From Planctomycetes bacterium UBA1662 (GTDB lineage Bacteria; Planctomycetota; UBA8108), in NCBI GenBank assembly GCA_002320775.1, contig DCKY01000227.1, forward strand, positions 1 to 24,320: 24,320 nucleotides of DNA. Reading direction: 5' to 3'. A program made the position numbers and the translations under genes. The notes below the pieces were generated by a model. It was not told where the DNA came from. It ran no database searches and saw nothing but the letters and a program-made list of their open reading frames with translations. Below are positions 8,124 through 16,005 of the stretch, in pieces (within the stretch, counting starts at the first letter, position 1; each line of letters starts with the position of its first letter).

Positions 8124-9778
8124 TGACAAGCGCTTCGGCAGGACCAGCAGCGAACACCGGCAATAGAGAACTACCTATGAAAATGTATCTTCTTCTCGCG
8201 GCTCTGTTTTTATCTTTTACGGCTGGCGATGGTTTCGCCGGAGATCCCCCTGCCGAGCTCAAGTACGCCAGGCGCTCCACGCGAGAGGAGACCAGGAAGG
8301 CGACGCTGGATGCACATGACGTGCCCGGCGAGCGGATCAACGCGCTTCTTGAGTACCAGCTGGACAACGACTTTCCCAGGACGGAGGAAGACAAGTATTA
8401 CCGCATCGTGACTCTTCCTCTGCCGGATGGTGTCCAGTTCGAGCCGGGTGGGATCGAGTTTGATGACAAGGGCAGGATTTTTGTTTCCACCCGTATCGGC
8501 GATATCTGGATGATTGAAAACGCCCTCGAGTTGCCTCCCTATCGCTCGGAATATTCACTCTATGCCAGCGGGCTTCACGAGGTGCTCGGCCTCGCAAGGA
8601 AAGGCGACTGGCTCTACGCCACCCAGCGCGGCGAGATCACCCGAATCAAGGATGTGGATGGAGATGACCGCGGTGATCTTTTCGAGGTGGTGAGCGATGG
8701 CTGGGAGATCGGCGGCGACTATCACGAATACGCCTTCGGGTCCAAGTTTGATGATGAAGGCTATATCTGGGTCGTGCTTTGCCTCACGGGGTCCTTCAGC
8801 AGCCAGCATTTGTTCAGGGGCTGGAGCGTGAAGGTCTCCGCTGACGGAAAGATGGTCCCCATGTGTAGCGGAGTCAGATCGCCGGGCGGCATCGGCCGCA
8901 ATGACGCAGGCGATCTCTTCTATACGGACAACCAGGGCACCTGGAATGGAACCAGCATACTCCGGCACCTGAAGCCCAGGCATTTTATGGGCAACCCCGA
9001 GGGCAATCGCTGGTATGACCAGGCCCCCAATATGGGGAAGCGGCCGCCCAACCCCAAGAGCGGGGGGCGCTGGCACATTGAGATGAAGAAGATCCCCGAG
9101 CTCATCAATCCGGCCATCTTTTTCCCTCATAACAAGATGGGTAAGTCCGCCAGCGGAATCTGCACCGATCGCTCGGGTGGAAAGTTCGGCCCCTTTGACA
9201 AGCAGATGTTTGTCTCTGACCAGGGGCAGAGTATTGTCATGAGGGTCTTCCTCGAGAAGGTCCAGGGGCGCTACCAGGGGGCGTGTTTCCCCTTCAGGGC
9301 GGGCTTCAAGTCAGGGAATGTACCCATGACCCAGATCCCCGATGGGTCAATGTTCATCGGTGGAACAGCGAGGGGGTGGGGCGCGCGCGGGGGCAAACCC
9401 TTCGCGCTGGAGCGGTTGGTCTGGACAGGCAAGGTGCCCTTCGAGATCCATGAGATGAGGGTCCGGCCCAAGGGCTTCGAGCTGACCTTCACCAGGCCGG
9501 TCGACCAGGCCACAGCCGCCGATCTCGCCTCCTACAACCTGCAGACCTATACCTATATCTACCAGGCCAAGTACGGCAGCCCTGAGGTCGACAGGACGAC
9601 GCCGAAGATTCTGAGCGCGACCCCGGGCAAGGACGGCAAGTCTGTCTACCTCGAGATAGATGGTCTCCAGGAAGGCCACGTGCATGAGCTGAAGGTTCCG
9701 GGGCTGAAATCCAAAGACGGTGAGGGGCTGGTTCACCCCATAGCCTATTACACCCTCTTCTACTTTCCTGACTCCTGA
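8117..9778 (+). CDS. Secreted glucose/sorbosone dehydrogenase-like beta-propeller protein
   Basis: The product (553 residues from this start) carries a hydrophobic export signal (MKMYLLLAALFLSFTAGDGFAG) and a six-bladed-propeller-like body. Typical blades are PGGIEFDDKGRIFVSTRIGD, GLHEVLGLARKGDWLYATQR and the calcium-binding-like DVDGDDRGD. This is the family of PQQ-type soluble glucose and sorbosone dehydrogenases and NHL-like proteins found in planctomycetes. I see no proof that the cofactor or catalytic residues are retained. The last 110 residues form a separate beta domain (MRVRPKGFELTFTRPVDQ). The ATG at 8117 overlaps the stop of the cytochrome gene and has AGGAG 8 bases upstream, which favours coupling, but it gives an unusually long 20-residue leader before the hydrophobic core. 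ATG 8177 is the alternative start and has no clear ribosome-binding site. The 3' end overlaps hisS by 19 bases. Confidence 0.82.
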   Translation: MVMTSASAGPAANTGNRELPMKMYLLLAALFLSFTAGDGFAGDPPAELKYARRSTREETRKATLDAHDVPGERINALLEYQLDNDFPRTEEDKYYRIVTLPLPDGVQFEPGGIEFDDKGRIFVSTRIGDIWMIENALELPPYRSEYSLYASGLHEVLGLARKGDWLYATQRGEITRIKDVDGDDRGDLFEVVSDGWEIGGDYHEYAFGSKFDDEGYIWVVLCLTGSFSSQHLFRGWSVKVSADGKMVPMCSGVRSPGGIGRNDAGDLFYTDNQGTWNGTSILRHLKPRHFMGNPEGNRWYDQAPNMGKRPPNPKSGGRWHIEMKKIPELINPAIFFPHNKMGKSASGICTDRSGGKFGPFDKQMFVSDQGQSIVMRVFLEKVQGRYQGACFPFRAGFKSGNVPMTQIPDGSMFIGGTARGWGARGGKPFALERLVWTGKVPFEIHEMRVRPKGFELTFTRPVDQATAADLASYNLQTYTYIYQAKYGSPEVDRTTPKILSATPGKDGKSVYLEIDGLQEGHVHELKVPGLKSKDGEGLVHPIAYYTLFYFPDS

Positions 9779-11163
9779 TGGGAGCTTTCATCCGCGGCCG
9801 GAGCATCGAGGAGCGCGCCAAGATGGGCTGAAACTTCGGAGACCGGAACAGTCTCCTGGGCGCCGCTGGCGAGGGCCTTGAGAGTCAGGGAGCCGCTCTT
9901 GAGTTCGTCTTCGCCAAGGATCGCGGCGCAGGGCGCGCGCACTCCATCGCTGTCGGCGTATTGGAGCTGTTTACCAAGCTTGGCGGGTTCCGGATAGATT
10001 TCGACCCGGAGGCCCTGCTGTCTGAGCTCTTCGGCTACCTTGAAGACCGGCCCCGCGTCCACTCCCATGGAACAAAGAACAACCTGGGGGCCGACCTGGA
10101 GGGACGGGTACATGTCGCGCTCTTCCATGACAAGCAGGATTCTCTCGAGCCCAAGTGAGAATCCGACCGCGGGAACAGGCTGCTTGCCGAACATGCCCAC
10201 CAGGTCATCGTAGCGCCCTCCTCCGCCAAGGCTGCCGGCAAGGTCTTCGACGGTGATCTCGAATATGGGGCCGGTGTAATAGCCGAGACCGCGGGCCAGT
10301 CCGGGGCTGAGGCGGAGGTGGCCTCCAGCCGGGCCGGACCCGGATGCATCGATGAGCCCGGTCAATTCCGCGATCGCCGCGTCGGCCTTGTCGGATCCGA
10401 GTGAGGAGCTGAGCCTGGCGGAGATGGAGGCGTTGTCTTCATCTTCATCTGTCGTGATCAATTGAAGGAGGGCCTCTGCCTTCGGGCCTTCAACCCCACG
10501 CTGATCAAGCTCCTTGAGGACACCTTCCACGCCAATTTTTCCGAGCTTATCGACGGCTACAAGAGCGCTCTCCTCGTCTGCGGGATCGATTCCTGCAGAT
10601 GAGATCATCATGGTGAGAAGCTTCCGATGGTTGATCTGGATGGTGAAATCTTTAAAGCCAAGGCTCTGGAGGACCCGGGCTACGGCAGAGAGAACATCTG
10701 CCTCCGCGAGCAGGCTGGATGTACCGGTTACGTCGACGTCGCACTGGTAAAATTCTCGAAAACGGCCTCGTCCAGGCCGGTCGGCTCGCCAGACCGGCTG
10801 GATCTGGTAGCGCTTGAAGAAGCGGGGCAGATTTCCATACTGGGCAATGACCCGGGCGAGGGGGACCGTCAGGTCGTAGCGGAGGCCGAGGTCGGCCAGG
10901 TCAGCTTCCTGGACCTGGTCCTCCTCAAGCGCCCTCCGCAGGGCATCTCTTCGGTGCAGGATCCGGTAGAGCAGCTGGTCCCCTTCTTCCCCGTATTTTC
11001 CTACCAGGGTGGTAAGGTTTTCTATGCTCGGGGTTTCAATCGGCTGGAAGCCGTACTGCTCATAAATTTTTCGGACGAGACCGATCACGTAGTGACGCCG
11101 GGCCAACTCTTCGGGTAGGAAGTCCCGCATTCCGCTAGGGGGCTTTGTGCTGATCTGCGTCAT
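9760..11163 (-). CDS. hisS: Histidine--tRNA ligase
   Basis: This 467-residue class II aminoacyl-tRNA synthetase charges tRNA-His in the cytoplasm. Motif 1 region begins at GMRDFLPEE (11-19). Motif 2 is QPVWRADRPGRGRFREFYQC (122-141). The histidine-specific segment is ARGLGYYTGPIFEI (290-303), and motif 3 is FSLGLERILLV (335-345) after the GGGRYDDLVGMFG loop. The C-terminal anticodon-binding domain follows (VVLCSMGVDAGPVFKVAEEL). In most bacteria the histidine loop reads RGLDYY; here the Asp is Gly, a position that is also variable in the TG-type HisRS group. I chose ATG 11163 because the family starts just before this GMRD motif. An in-frame TTG at 11220 with GGAG 7 bases upstream would add 19 residues and cannot be excluded. 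The gene converges on the sugar dehydrogenase-like gene and overlaps it by 19 bases. Confidence 0.97.
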   Translation of the reverse strand: MTQISTKPPSGMRDFLPEELARRHYVIGLVRKIYEQYGFQPIETPSIENLTTLVGKYGEEGDQLLYRILHRRDALRRALEEDQVQEADLADLGLRYDLTVPLARVIAQYGNLPRFFKRYQIQPVWRADRPGRGRFREFYQCDVDVTGTSSLLAEADVLSAVARVLQSLGFKDFTIQINHRKLLTMMISSAGIDPADEESALVAVDKLGKIGVEGVLKELDQRGVEGPKAEALLQLITTDEDEDNASISARLSSSLGSDKADAAIAELTGLIDASGSGPAGGHLRLSPGLARGLGYYTGPIFEITVEDLAGSLGGGGRYDDLVGMFGKQPVPAVGFSLGLERILLVMEERDMYPSLQVGPQVVLCSMGVDAGPVFKVAEELRQQGLRVEIYPEPAKLGKQLQYADSDGVRAPCAAILGEDELKSGSLTLKALASGAQETVPVSEVSAHLGALLDAPAADESSHQESGK

Positions 11164-11388
11164 GGCCTGGCCGATAAACCGTTCCTGTCTGCGATTTGGA
11201 CTCAAAATACCGAAGCACAAGGCGGATCTCCACCACGATTCTTCTTTCCTTTTACAGATTCAGATTTTGACAGGTGTCATTTGGTTGCGGGGACCCCTGT
11301 GCAGGGGTTAACCTGAGTGAGTAAATGCAAAAGGATGCCGCGCAGAGCGAGCGATGCGACAGCGCGGCGCTATTCGAGCAGGTAAGAA
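11164..11388. promoter_or_regulatory. Divergent intergenic region with stacked palindromes (hisS / toroid protein)
   Basis: This 225-base region separates divergent genes. It holds a TGACA-GG-TGTCA dyad (11268-11279), then a near-perfect ACCCCTG-TG-CAGGGGT dyad (11293-11308) that runs into GGTTAACC, and a GCCGCGC/GCGCGGC hairpin with an 18-base loop (11337-11343 with 11362-11368) ending 20 bases before the start at 11389. The first two have the size and symmetry of dimeric repressor sites, and the third could fold in the mRNA leader. No strong promoter hexamer pair is evident. Confidence 0.4.
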
Positions 11389-13278
11389 ATGAACAGCAGC
11401 AATCGTCTCTCAGGGTGGATTTTGATCGTCGTTTTTTTGGCCATGCTGGGTTATTCGGCCCAGGCCGCTGTGGCGGATGAACAGCTTAACGCGGCCATCG
11501 ACAAGGGTGTTGATTACCTGAAAAAACAAATCCGGGCCAAGCCGACCGGTCAGCATTCATATGGCCAGGTGGCCCTGGAGACCTACGCGCTGATCTCCTC
11601 AGGAGTCTCGGTCAGTGATCCGCTTATCACGAAGAACTTCAAGATCCTGACCCAGATGGCCAAGGGGTCCAGCCATACTTATACGGCCTCCTGCTATATT
11701 TTTGCCCTGGATGCGGCGATCGCTCAATTGGAACAGGACAGGGCCTTCTCCAATCCCGGGAAAAAGCTCGGCCAAAACAATAACGTCGGCAGGCTCTATA
11801 GAGCCAACATGGCTACTGCGGTAAAGACCTTGATCAAGACCCAGAACCCGTCCGGGGGCTGGAGGTATTTCGCGGCGAATGATTTCGACAATTCCAACGT
11901 GCAGTTTGCCGTGCTGGCGCTGGGCGTTGGCGCCAAGCGCGGGATCCCGATCCCAGAAAAAGTATGGGAAGGGATCTATAAGCATTTCGTGGAAGGCCAG
12001 CAGAAGAACGGGCCTGAGACGCCTGCGAGGATCAAGCTCGGCAAGCCTGAGGAGGACCGCCGGCTCAACGCTCTCACTCTTGCCAGTGAGGAAGCGAAGC
12101 CGGGCAGACCCAAAAAGACAGGTTCCGCACGGAGAAAAAAGGAGCCGAAGAGGGGCCGCACTGTTGTGTTGAAGCCTGAAGACGACCCCATCGCAGGGGC
12201 CGAGAAGATTATTGTGCGGGTGCGCGGATGGGATTATGAAAACAAGGGCGGGGCCACCTGGAACATGACCTGCGCCGGGGTCTCTTCCTGCCTCATCCTG
12301 CGGGAGAATATTAAAGGGAACATCGACAAAGATTCCTGGAAGAAGCTCAATGTCGCGATCGGCGATGGCTACGGCTACCTCATGGGGACCTGGACACCCT
12401 TTCATTCTCTCTATGGCCTCTACAGCCTGGAGAAGGTCGCGGATATCGGAGGCGTTAAGCTTTTCAACGAGATCGACTGGTACGAGCAGGCCAAGGGGCA
12501 TCTTGTCGGCGTGCAGCAGGCAGATGGAAGCTGGGCCGGCGGCGCGGCGCATGGAGAGAACACCAGGGTCGCGACAAGCTTCGCCCTCCTGGTTCTGAAT
12601 CGAGCCAGCTCGCTGCTGACGAGAAAGCCGGGCGGGAATATCATTATTTCCGGCAAGTCGGAAGTTGGAAGCAATGATCGAACCTGGGTTTATCTTCCCA
12701 AGCTCAAGACAAGCATTCATTACCCCGCTGTTCTCGACCTGGTCAGGAAGAGGCCTTCACGGCAGCTGCTCAACATCCTTGAAGAGATTGTCGACGCCTA
12801 TCCTGAACAGTGGCGCGGGGAGCTCATTCCAAGCCTCAGCTCAAGCCACGCAAAATCCCCATCGAAGACCATCAAGCGGATCCTGCTGGGGCACCTGGAG
12901 AAGATTGCCGGAATGAAGTATCCGTCTGTCGGAGAGTATGAGAAGTGGCATTCTCATTGGAGCCGGGCACTCAAGGCCGGCCAGGGCAAGGACGCCTCGG
13001 CGGTTGGCGAGTTGTTGAATGATTACAAGGACAACCTGGGGAGCGTAGAGCTCAAGAGGAAGGCGGCCTGGGCCCTGACTCGCATACGCGACAAGAGGGC
13101 GCTGGGGTTGTTTCTCGCTGACCTCGAGAATGAATTACCAGAGGTTCGGCAGTTGGCCTACTCTTCATTTAAAGGATTTTTTGTCGCGACCCCTCCCGTA
13201 TTTACCGCCACGGGCCCCAAGAAAACACGCGCCAAGCAGGTCGCGGCCATTCGGCAGTGGTTCGCCGAACAGGAATAA
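11389..13278 (+). CDS. Secreted squalene-cyclase-like alpha/alpha-toroid protein with C-terminal HEAT-like repeats
   Basis: The 629-residue product starts with a signal peptide (GWILIVVFLAMLGYSAQAA, residues 9-27). Residues about 30-410 show helical repeats of the prenyltransferase/squalene-oxidase toroid type, with QW-like motifs QNPSGGWRYF (152-161) and QQADGSWAGG (376-385) and the segment GTWTPFHSLYGLYSLEKV (333-350). The catalytic DXDD motif of squalene-hopene cyclases is absent, so this is probably not a terpene cyclase. A very basic, low-complexity insert (about 235-258, rich in Lys, Arg and Pro) interrupts the toroid. Residues about 430-629 look like HEAT-type helical pairs (ELKRKAAWALTRIRDKRALG). 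Related secreted toroid proteins are common in planctomycetes and their function is unknown. AGG at 11380-11382 precedes the ATG. The partner is not clear from the context. Confidence 0.8.
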   Translation: MNSSNRLSGWILIVVFLAMLGYSAQAAVADEQLNAAIDKGVDYLKKQIRAKPTGQHSYGQVALETYALISSGVSVSDPLITKNFKILTQMAKGSSHTYTASCYIFALDAAIAQLEQDRAFSNPGKKLGQNNNVGRLYRANMATAVKTLIKTQNPSGGWRYFAANDFDNSNVQFAVLALGVGAKRGIPIPEKVWEGIYKHFVEGQQKNGPETPARIKLGKPEEDRRLNALTLASEEAKPGRPKKTGSARRKKEPKRGRTVVLKPEDDPIAGAEKIIVRVRGWDYENKGGATWNMTCAGVSSCLILRENIKGNIDKDSWKKLNVAIGDGYGYLMGTWTPFHSLYGLYSLEKVADIGGVKLFNEIDWYEQAKGHLVGVQQADGSWAGGAAHGENTRVATSFALLVLNRASSLLTRKPGGNIIISGKSEVGSNDRTWVYLPKLKTSIHYPAVLDLVRKRPSRQLLNILEEIVDAYPEQWRGELIPSLSSSHAKSPSKTIKRILLGHLEKIAGMKYPSVGEYEKWHSHWSRALKAGQGKDASAVGELLNDYKDNLGSVELKRKAAWALTRIRDKRALGLFLADLENELPEVRQLAYSSFKGFFVATPPVFTATGPKKTRAKQVAAIRQWFAEQE

Positions 13279-13366
13279 GGCTCGCTTCGAATTCCCCTCC
13301 GGGTTGCCGTCCGTTGGGGTTTTCAGTCAGCCGCTCCCAATGAGTTATCGGTGAAGGAATTTCGCT

Positions 13367-14152
13367 TTGTGTGCACAAGCCCTTGATGGAAAGGTGATCG
13401 TTGTCGTCGGCGGAACGAGTGGTCTTGGCCGTTCGGGCGTCGAGGCGTGCCTCGAAGCCGGGGCGCGAGTGGTTGCCGTCGGCAGGAACCCGGAGAAGGT
13501 CGAGGCGGTCGGCTGCCTTGGAGCCGAAGTCTTCGCGCGCGTAGGAGATGCCGCTGATCCAGGTTGCGTTGAGGCGGCTATTGATGAGGCTGAATCGCGG
13601 TACGGTGGTTTCGATGGACTGTACCATGTCGCCGGAGGCAGTGGACGTTCCGCGGGAGATGGGCCACTGCATGAACTTACCGACGAGGGAGTTGATTACA
13701 CGCTTCGCCTCAACCTCTCTTCTGTTATTTACTCAAATCGAGCCGCTGCGCGGAGGCTGTTGGGGTCGAATCGGCGAGGCAGCGTGCTGAACATGAGCAG
13801 CGTCCTTGCGTTTGCTCCCGCAGGGGAGCACTTCGCTACTCACACCTACGCCGCCGCGAAGGCTGGCATCATTGGCCTGACTCGTTCCGCGGCATCGAAG
13901 TACGCTGCCAATGACATTCGTTTTAACGCGATCGCGCCCGCTCTTGTTGAAACGCCAATGTCTGAGCGAGCGCAGGAGTCTCAGGGCATTCTTGAATATA
14001 CACGGAGGCGTCAGCCTCTCGATGGCGGCAGGATAGGCCAGGCCCGGGATGTAGACGGGGCCGTGGTCTATTTCCTGTCGGATCAATCCGCTTTCGTTAC
14101 AGGGCAGGTTGTCTCAATTGACGGTGGGTGGGAGGTAAGCGATGGACAGTAA
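13367..14152 (+). CDS. SDR-family NAD(P)-dependent oxidoreductase (FabG-like)
   Basis: The 261-residue classical short-chain dehydrogenase has the Rossmann glycine motif GGTSGLG (15-21), an NMSS catalytic serine strand (142-145), the YxxxK pair at Y161 and K165 (THTYAAAKAG), N116 in the active-site helix, and the C-terminal SAFVTGQVVSIDGGW (241-255) typical of sugar, polyol and 3-oxoacyl reductases. The start is a TTG with AAGGA at 13354-13358, 8 bases upstream, and no nearby ATG would keep the Rossmann strand. The 3' end overlaps the SIS gene by 11 bases, so it is the first gene of the five-gene run ending at 17623. In that setting oxidation or reduction of a sugar or polyol is more likely than fatty acid synthesis, but this is inference. 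Confidence 0.88.
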   Translation: MCAQALDGKVIVVVGGTSGLGRSGVEACLEAGARVVAVGRNPEKVEAVGCLGAEVFARVGDAADPGCVEAAIDEAESRYGGFDGLYHVAGGSGRSAGDGPLHELTDEGVDYTLRLNLSSVIYSNRAAARRLLGSNRRGSVLNMSSVLAFAPAGEHFATHTYAAAKAGIIGLTRSAASKYAANDIRFNAIAPALVETPMSERAQESQGILEYTRRRQPLDGGRIGQARDVDGAVVYFLSDQSAFVTGQVVSIDGGWEVSDGQ

Positions 14153-14972
14153 TGCCTCGACGAGCCAGAATGGAGAAATGACACCCGCCAGAGATTATCT
14201 CGAGAAATGCAAGAGTCTCATTGAGGCCGTCAGCCTGCAGGAAGATCTTATTGGCCAGGCGGCTGAGCTGTTCAGCCGCTCTATTCTTGCGGGGCGCCTG
14301 GTCCATATCTTTGGCTCCGGGCACAGCCGGATACCCGCGGAGGAGATGTGGCCGAGGTATGGGTCCTTTCCCGGGTTCCACCCGATTGTCGAGCTTTCGC
14401 TTACTTACCACAACCAGGTTGTCGGAGCCAATGGGCAGCGCCAGGCCATGTATCTTGAGAACGTTTCCGGTCTGGCGGAAAAGATTCTAAGGAATTTCGA
14501 CATCACCTCGGAAGATTGCGCGCTGGTGATCTCCTGCAGCGGATGCAATACCGTGCCTGTTGAAATGGCGGAGGGGTTTCAGTCACGGGGCCTGAAGGTG
14601 GTCGCTATCGCGGGCTGTCGTCACATGGAGGCGACGGAGAGCAAGCACCCCGCTGGCAGGAAACTCTCCGATTTTTCAGACCTTCTTCTGGATACAGGGG
14701 TTCCGCCGGGAGACTCGATGGTGTCTGTTGATGGACTCAAGGAGCCGGTCTCGCCCGGGTCCAGCATTGGAAGCATACTCCTGGTGAATGCGATCAAGGC
14801 CGAGGTCGCCCTTCGCCTGACGGCCGCGGGCGCGCCGCCGAGAGTTCTCGCAGCGGCCTGTGTGGTGGGGAGGGAGCGCGCCGAGGAGCTGTTTGACTCG
14901 GCCTACGATGAACATGCCCACCGGGTCGCAAGGCTTTACAAAGACCTGGGAGCCCGGATGAGCAATGAATGA
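14142..14972 (+). CDS. SIS-domain sugar-phosphate isomerase/binding protein
   Basis: The 276-residue product is a single SIS domain protein of the SIS_2 / UPF0309 type. It has the phosphosugar-binding loop HIFGSGHSR (55-63) and a second SIS motif VISCSGCNTVPVE (129-141), followed by the AIAGCRHMEA strand that in relatives lines the sugar site. SIS domains bind phosphosugars and catalyse aldose-ketose isomerisation or lyase reactions, or act as sensors. There is no helix-turn-helix domain here, so an enzyme is more likely than a regulator. ATG 14142 lies inside the SDR gene; a second in-frame ATG at residue 13 (14178) is a possible alternative. The gene overlaps the methyltransferase gene by 8 bases. 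Substrate unknown. Confidence 0.86.
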   Translation: MDSNASTSQNGEMTPARDYLEKCKSLIEAVSLQEDLIGQAAELFSRSILAGRLVHIFGSGHSRIPAEEMWPRYGSFPGFHPIVELSLTYHNQVVGANGQRQAMYLENVSGLAEKILRNFDITSEDCALVISCSGCNTVPVEMAEGFQSRGLKVVAIAGCRHMEATESKHPAGRKLSDFSDLLLDTGVPPGDSMVSVDGLKEPVSPGSSIGSILLVNAIKAEVALRLTAAGAPPRVLAAACVVGRERAEELFDSAYDEHAHRVARLYKDLGARMSNE

Positions 14973-16002
14973 ACGCCCCCTGCGAACGACAGTGATCGGG
15001 AGCTACCCGTTCCCCTCATGGCTCGAGTATGCCAGCGGCAACCTGGATCAATTCGGCTCTGAGGATGTAAAGGAGATGCAGGACGACGCCGTCACCGTGG
15101 CGATTTCCGACCAGGTAGAGGCTGGCCTGGATTGCATCTCGGATGGTGAGCAGACAAGGTTTGATTTCAATCTTTCCTTCTACGGATTCCTCCAGGGGAT
15201 CCGGATGGAAGAGGCTCCTGTCAGGCTTCATGGCCCTCCTGCCCATGACCAGCGGGGGAAGCATGAAATTGTTGGTGAGCTGGCTGCGCCCGGGGGGCTT
15301 GGCGCGGTTGAAGAATACAGGCGGCTTGCCAGGCTTGCGCCGGCCGGCCAGGCGTTGAAGGCCTCTGTTCCCGGTCCTTATACGCTCAGCGGCCGCCTCT
15401 TGCCGAATGAACAATATTCCGATCGGGCTGCTGTCACCGAGGCGCTCCTGCCGATCGTGAGGAATGAGCTCGAGCGACTGGTCGAGGCAGGCTGCGCGGA
15501 GATCACGGTCGATGAGCCCTCCATGAGCTGCTACGCCCACAGGGGTGACACCTCGGAGTTCGTCAGCATTTTCAATCGAACGGTGGAAGGGGTCCGGGGA
15601 AAGTGCCGCCTTTCGACTCATCTCTGTTTCGGCAATTACAAGGGTCGGGCTGTCGGGCCGAGGCAATACGCGCCGATGTTTCCGGCCTTCCTGGATTTTC
15701 ACGTAGATGAACTGCACCTGGAGATGGCCAGCAGGGAATTCAGCGAGCTCGAGCTCCTCAAAGAAATTTCGACGGCCATGGACGTTGCTGTCGGTGTGGT
15801 CGATGTGAAGAGCTATTACATCGAAACTCCCGAGGATATTGCCAGGCGGGTTGGGATGTGTCTCGATCATGCTGCTCCGGAGAAGCTCTCCTTCGCCCCA
15901 GATTGCGGACTCAGCCAGACTGCAAGGTGGGCTGCCCGGCAGAAGCTCGCCAGCATGGTGGCAGGGGTGGGCCTCGTTCGCGAGAAGCTGGGACTTGGGT
16001 GA
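14965..16002 (+). CDS. Short MetE-type (cobalamin-independent methionine synthase C-terminal domain) methyltransferase
   Basis: The 345-residue product is only the catalytic TIM barrel of the MetE/UROD family, without the N-terminal domain of full-length MetE. It keeps the start motif TTVIGSYPFP (8-17), the GEQTRFDF segment (61-68), the homocysteine/active-site Asp in VDEPS (182-186), and all four zinc-ligand positions: H219 and C221 (THLCFGNYKG), E253 and C314 (PDCGL). A thiol-activating zinc site is therefore expected. Short forms are known in archaea and bacteria. Some use methylcobamides or other methyl donors, and many are of unknown substrate. The gene lies between a SIS sugar protein and a UlaG-like hydrolase with overlaps or a 3-base gap, which argues against a plain housekeeping methionine synthase. 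Confidence 0.85.
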   Translation: MNERPLRTTVIGSYPFPSWLEYASGNLDQFGSEDVKEMQDDAVTVAISDQVEAGLDCISDGEQTRFDFNLSFYGFLQGIRMEEAPVRLHGPPAHDQRGKHEIVGELAAPGGLGAVEEYRRLARLAPAGQALKASVPGPYTLSGRLLPNEQYSDRAAVTEALLPIVRNELERLVEAGCAEITVDEPSMSCYAHRGDTSEFVSIFNRTVEGVRGKCRLSTHLCFGNYKGRAVGPRQYAPMFPAFLDFHVDELHLEMASREFSELELLKEISTAMDVAVGVVDVKSYYIETPEDIARRVGMCLDHAAPEKLSFAPDCGLSQTARWAARQKLASMVAGVGLVREKLGLG

Positions 16003-16005
16003 GCG

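Noticed and set aside
11599..12720. A 373-codon open frame on the minus strand inside the toroid gene
   Set aside because: The plus-strand frame has a signal peptide and QW-like motifs; the antisense frame has neither domain nor ribosome-binding site.
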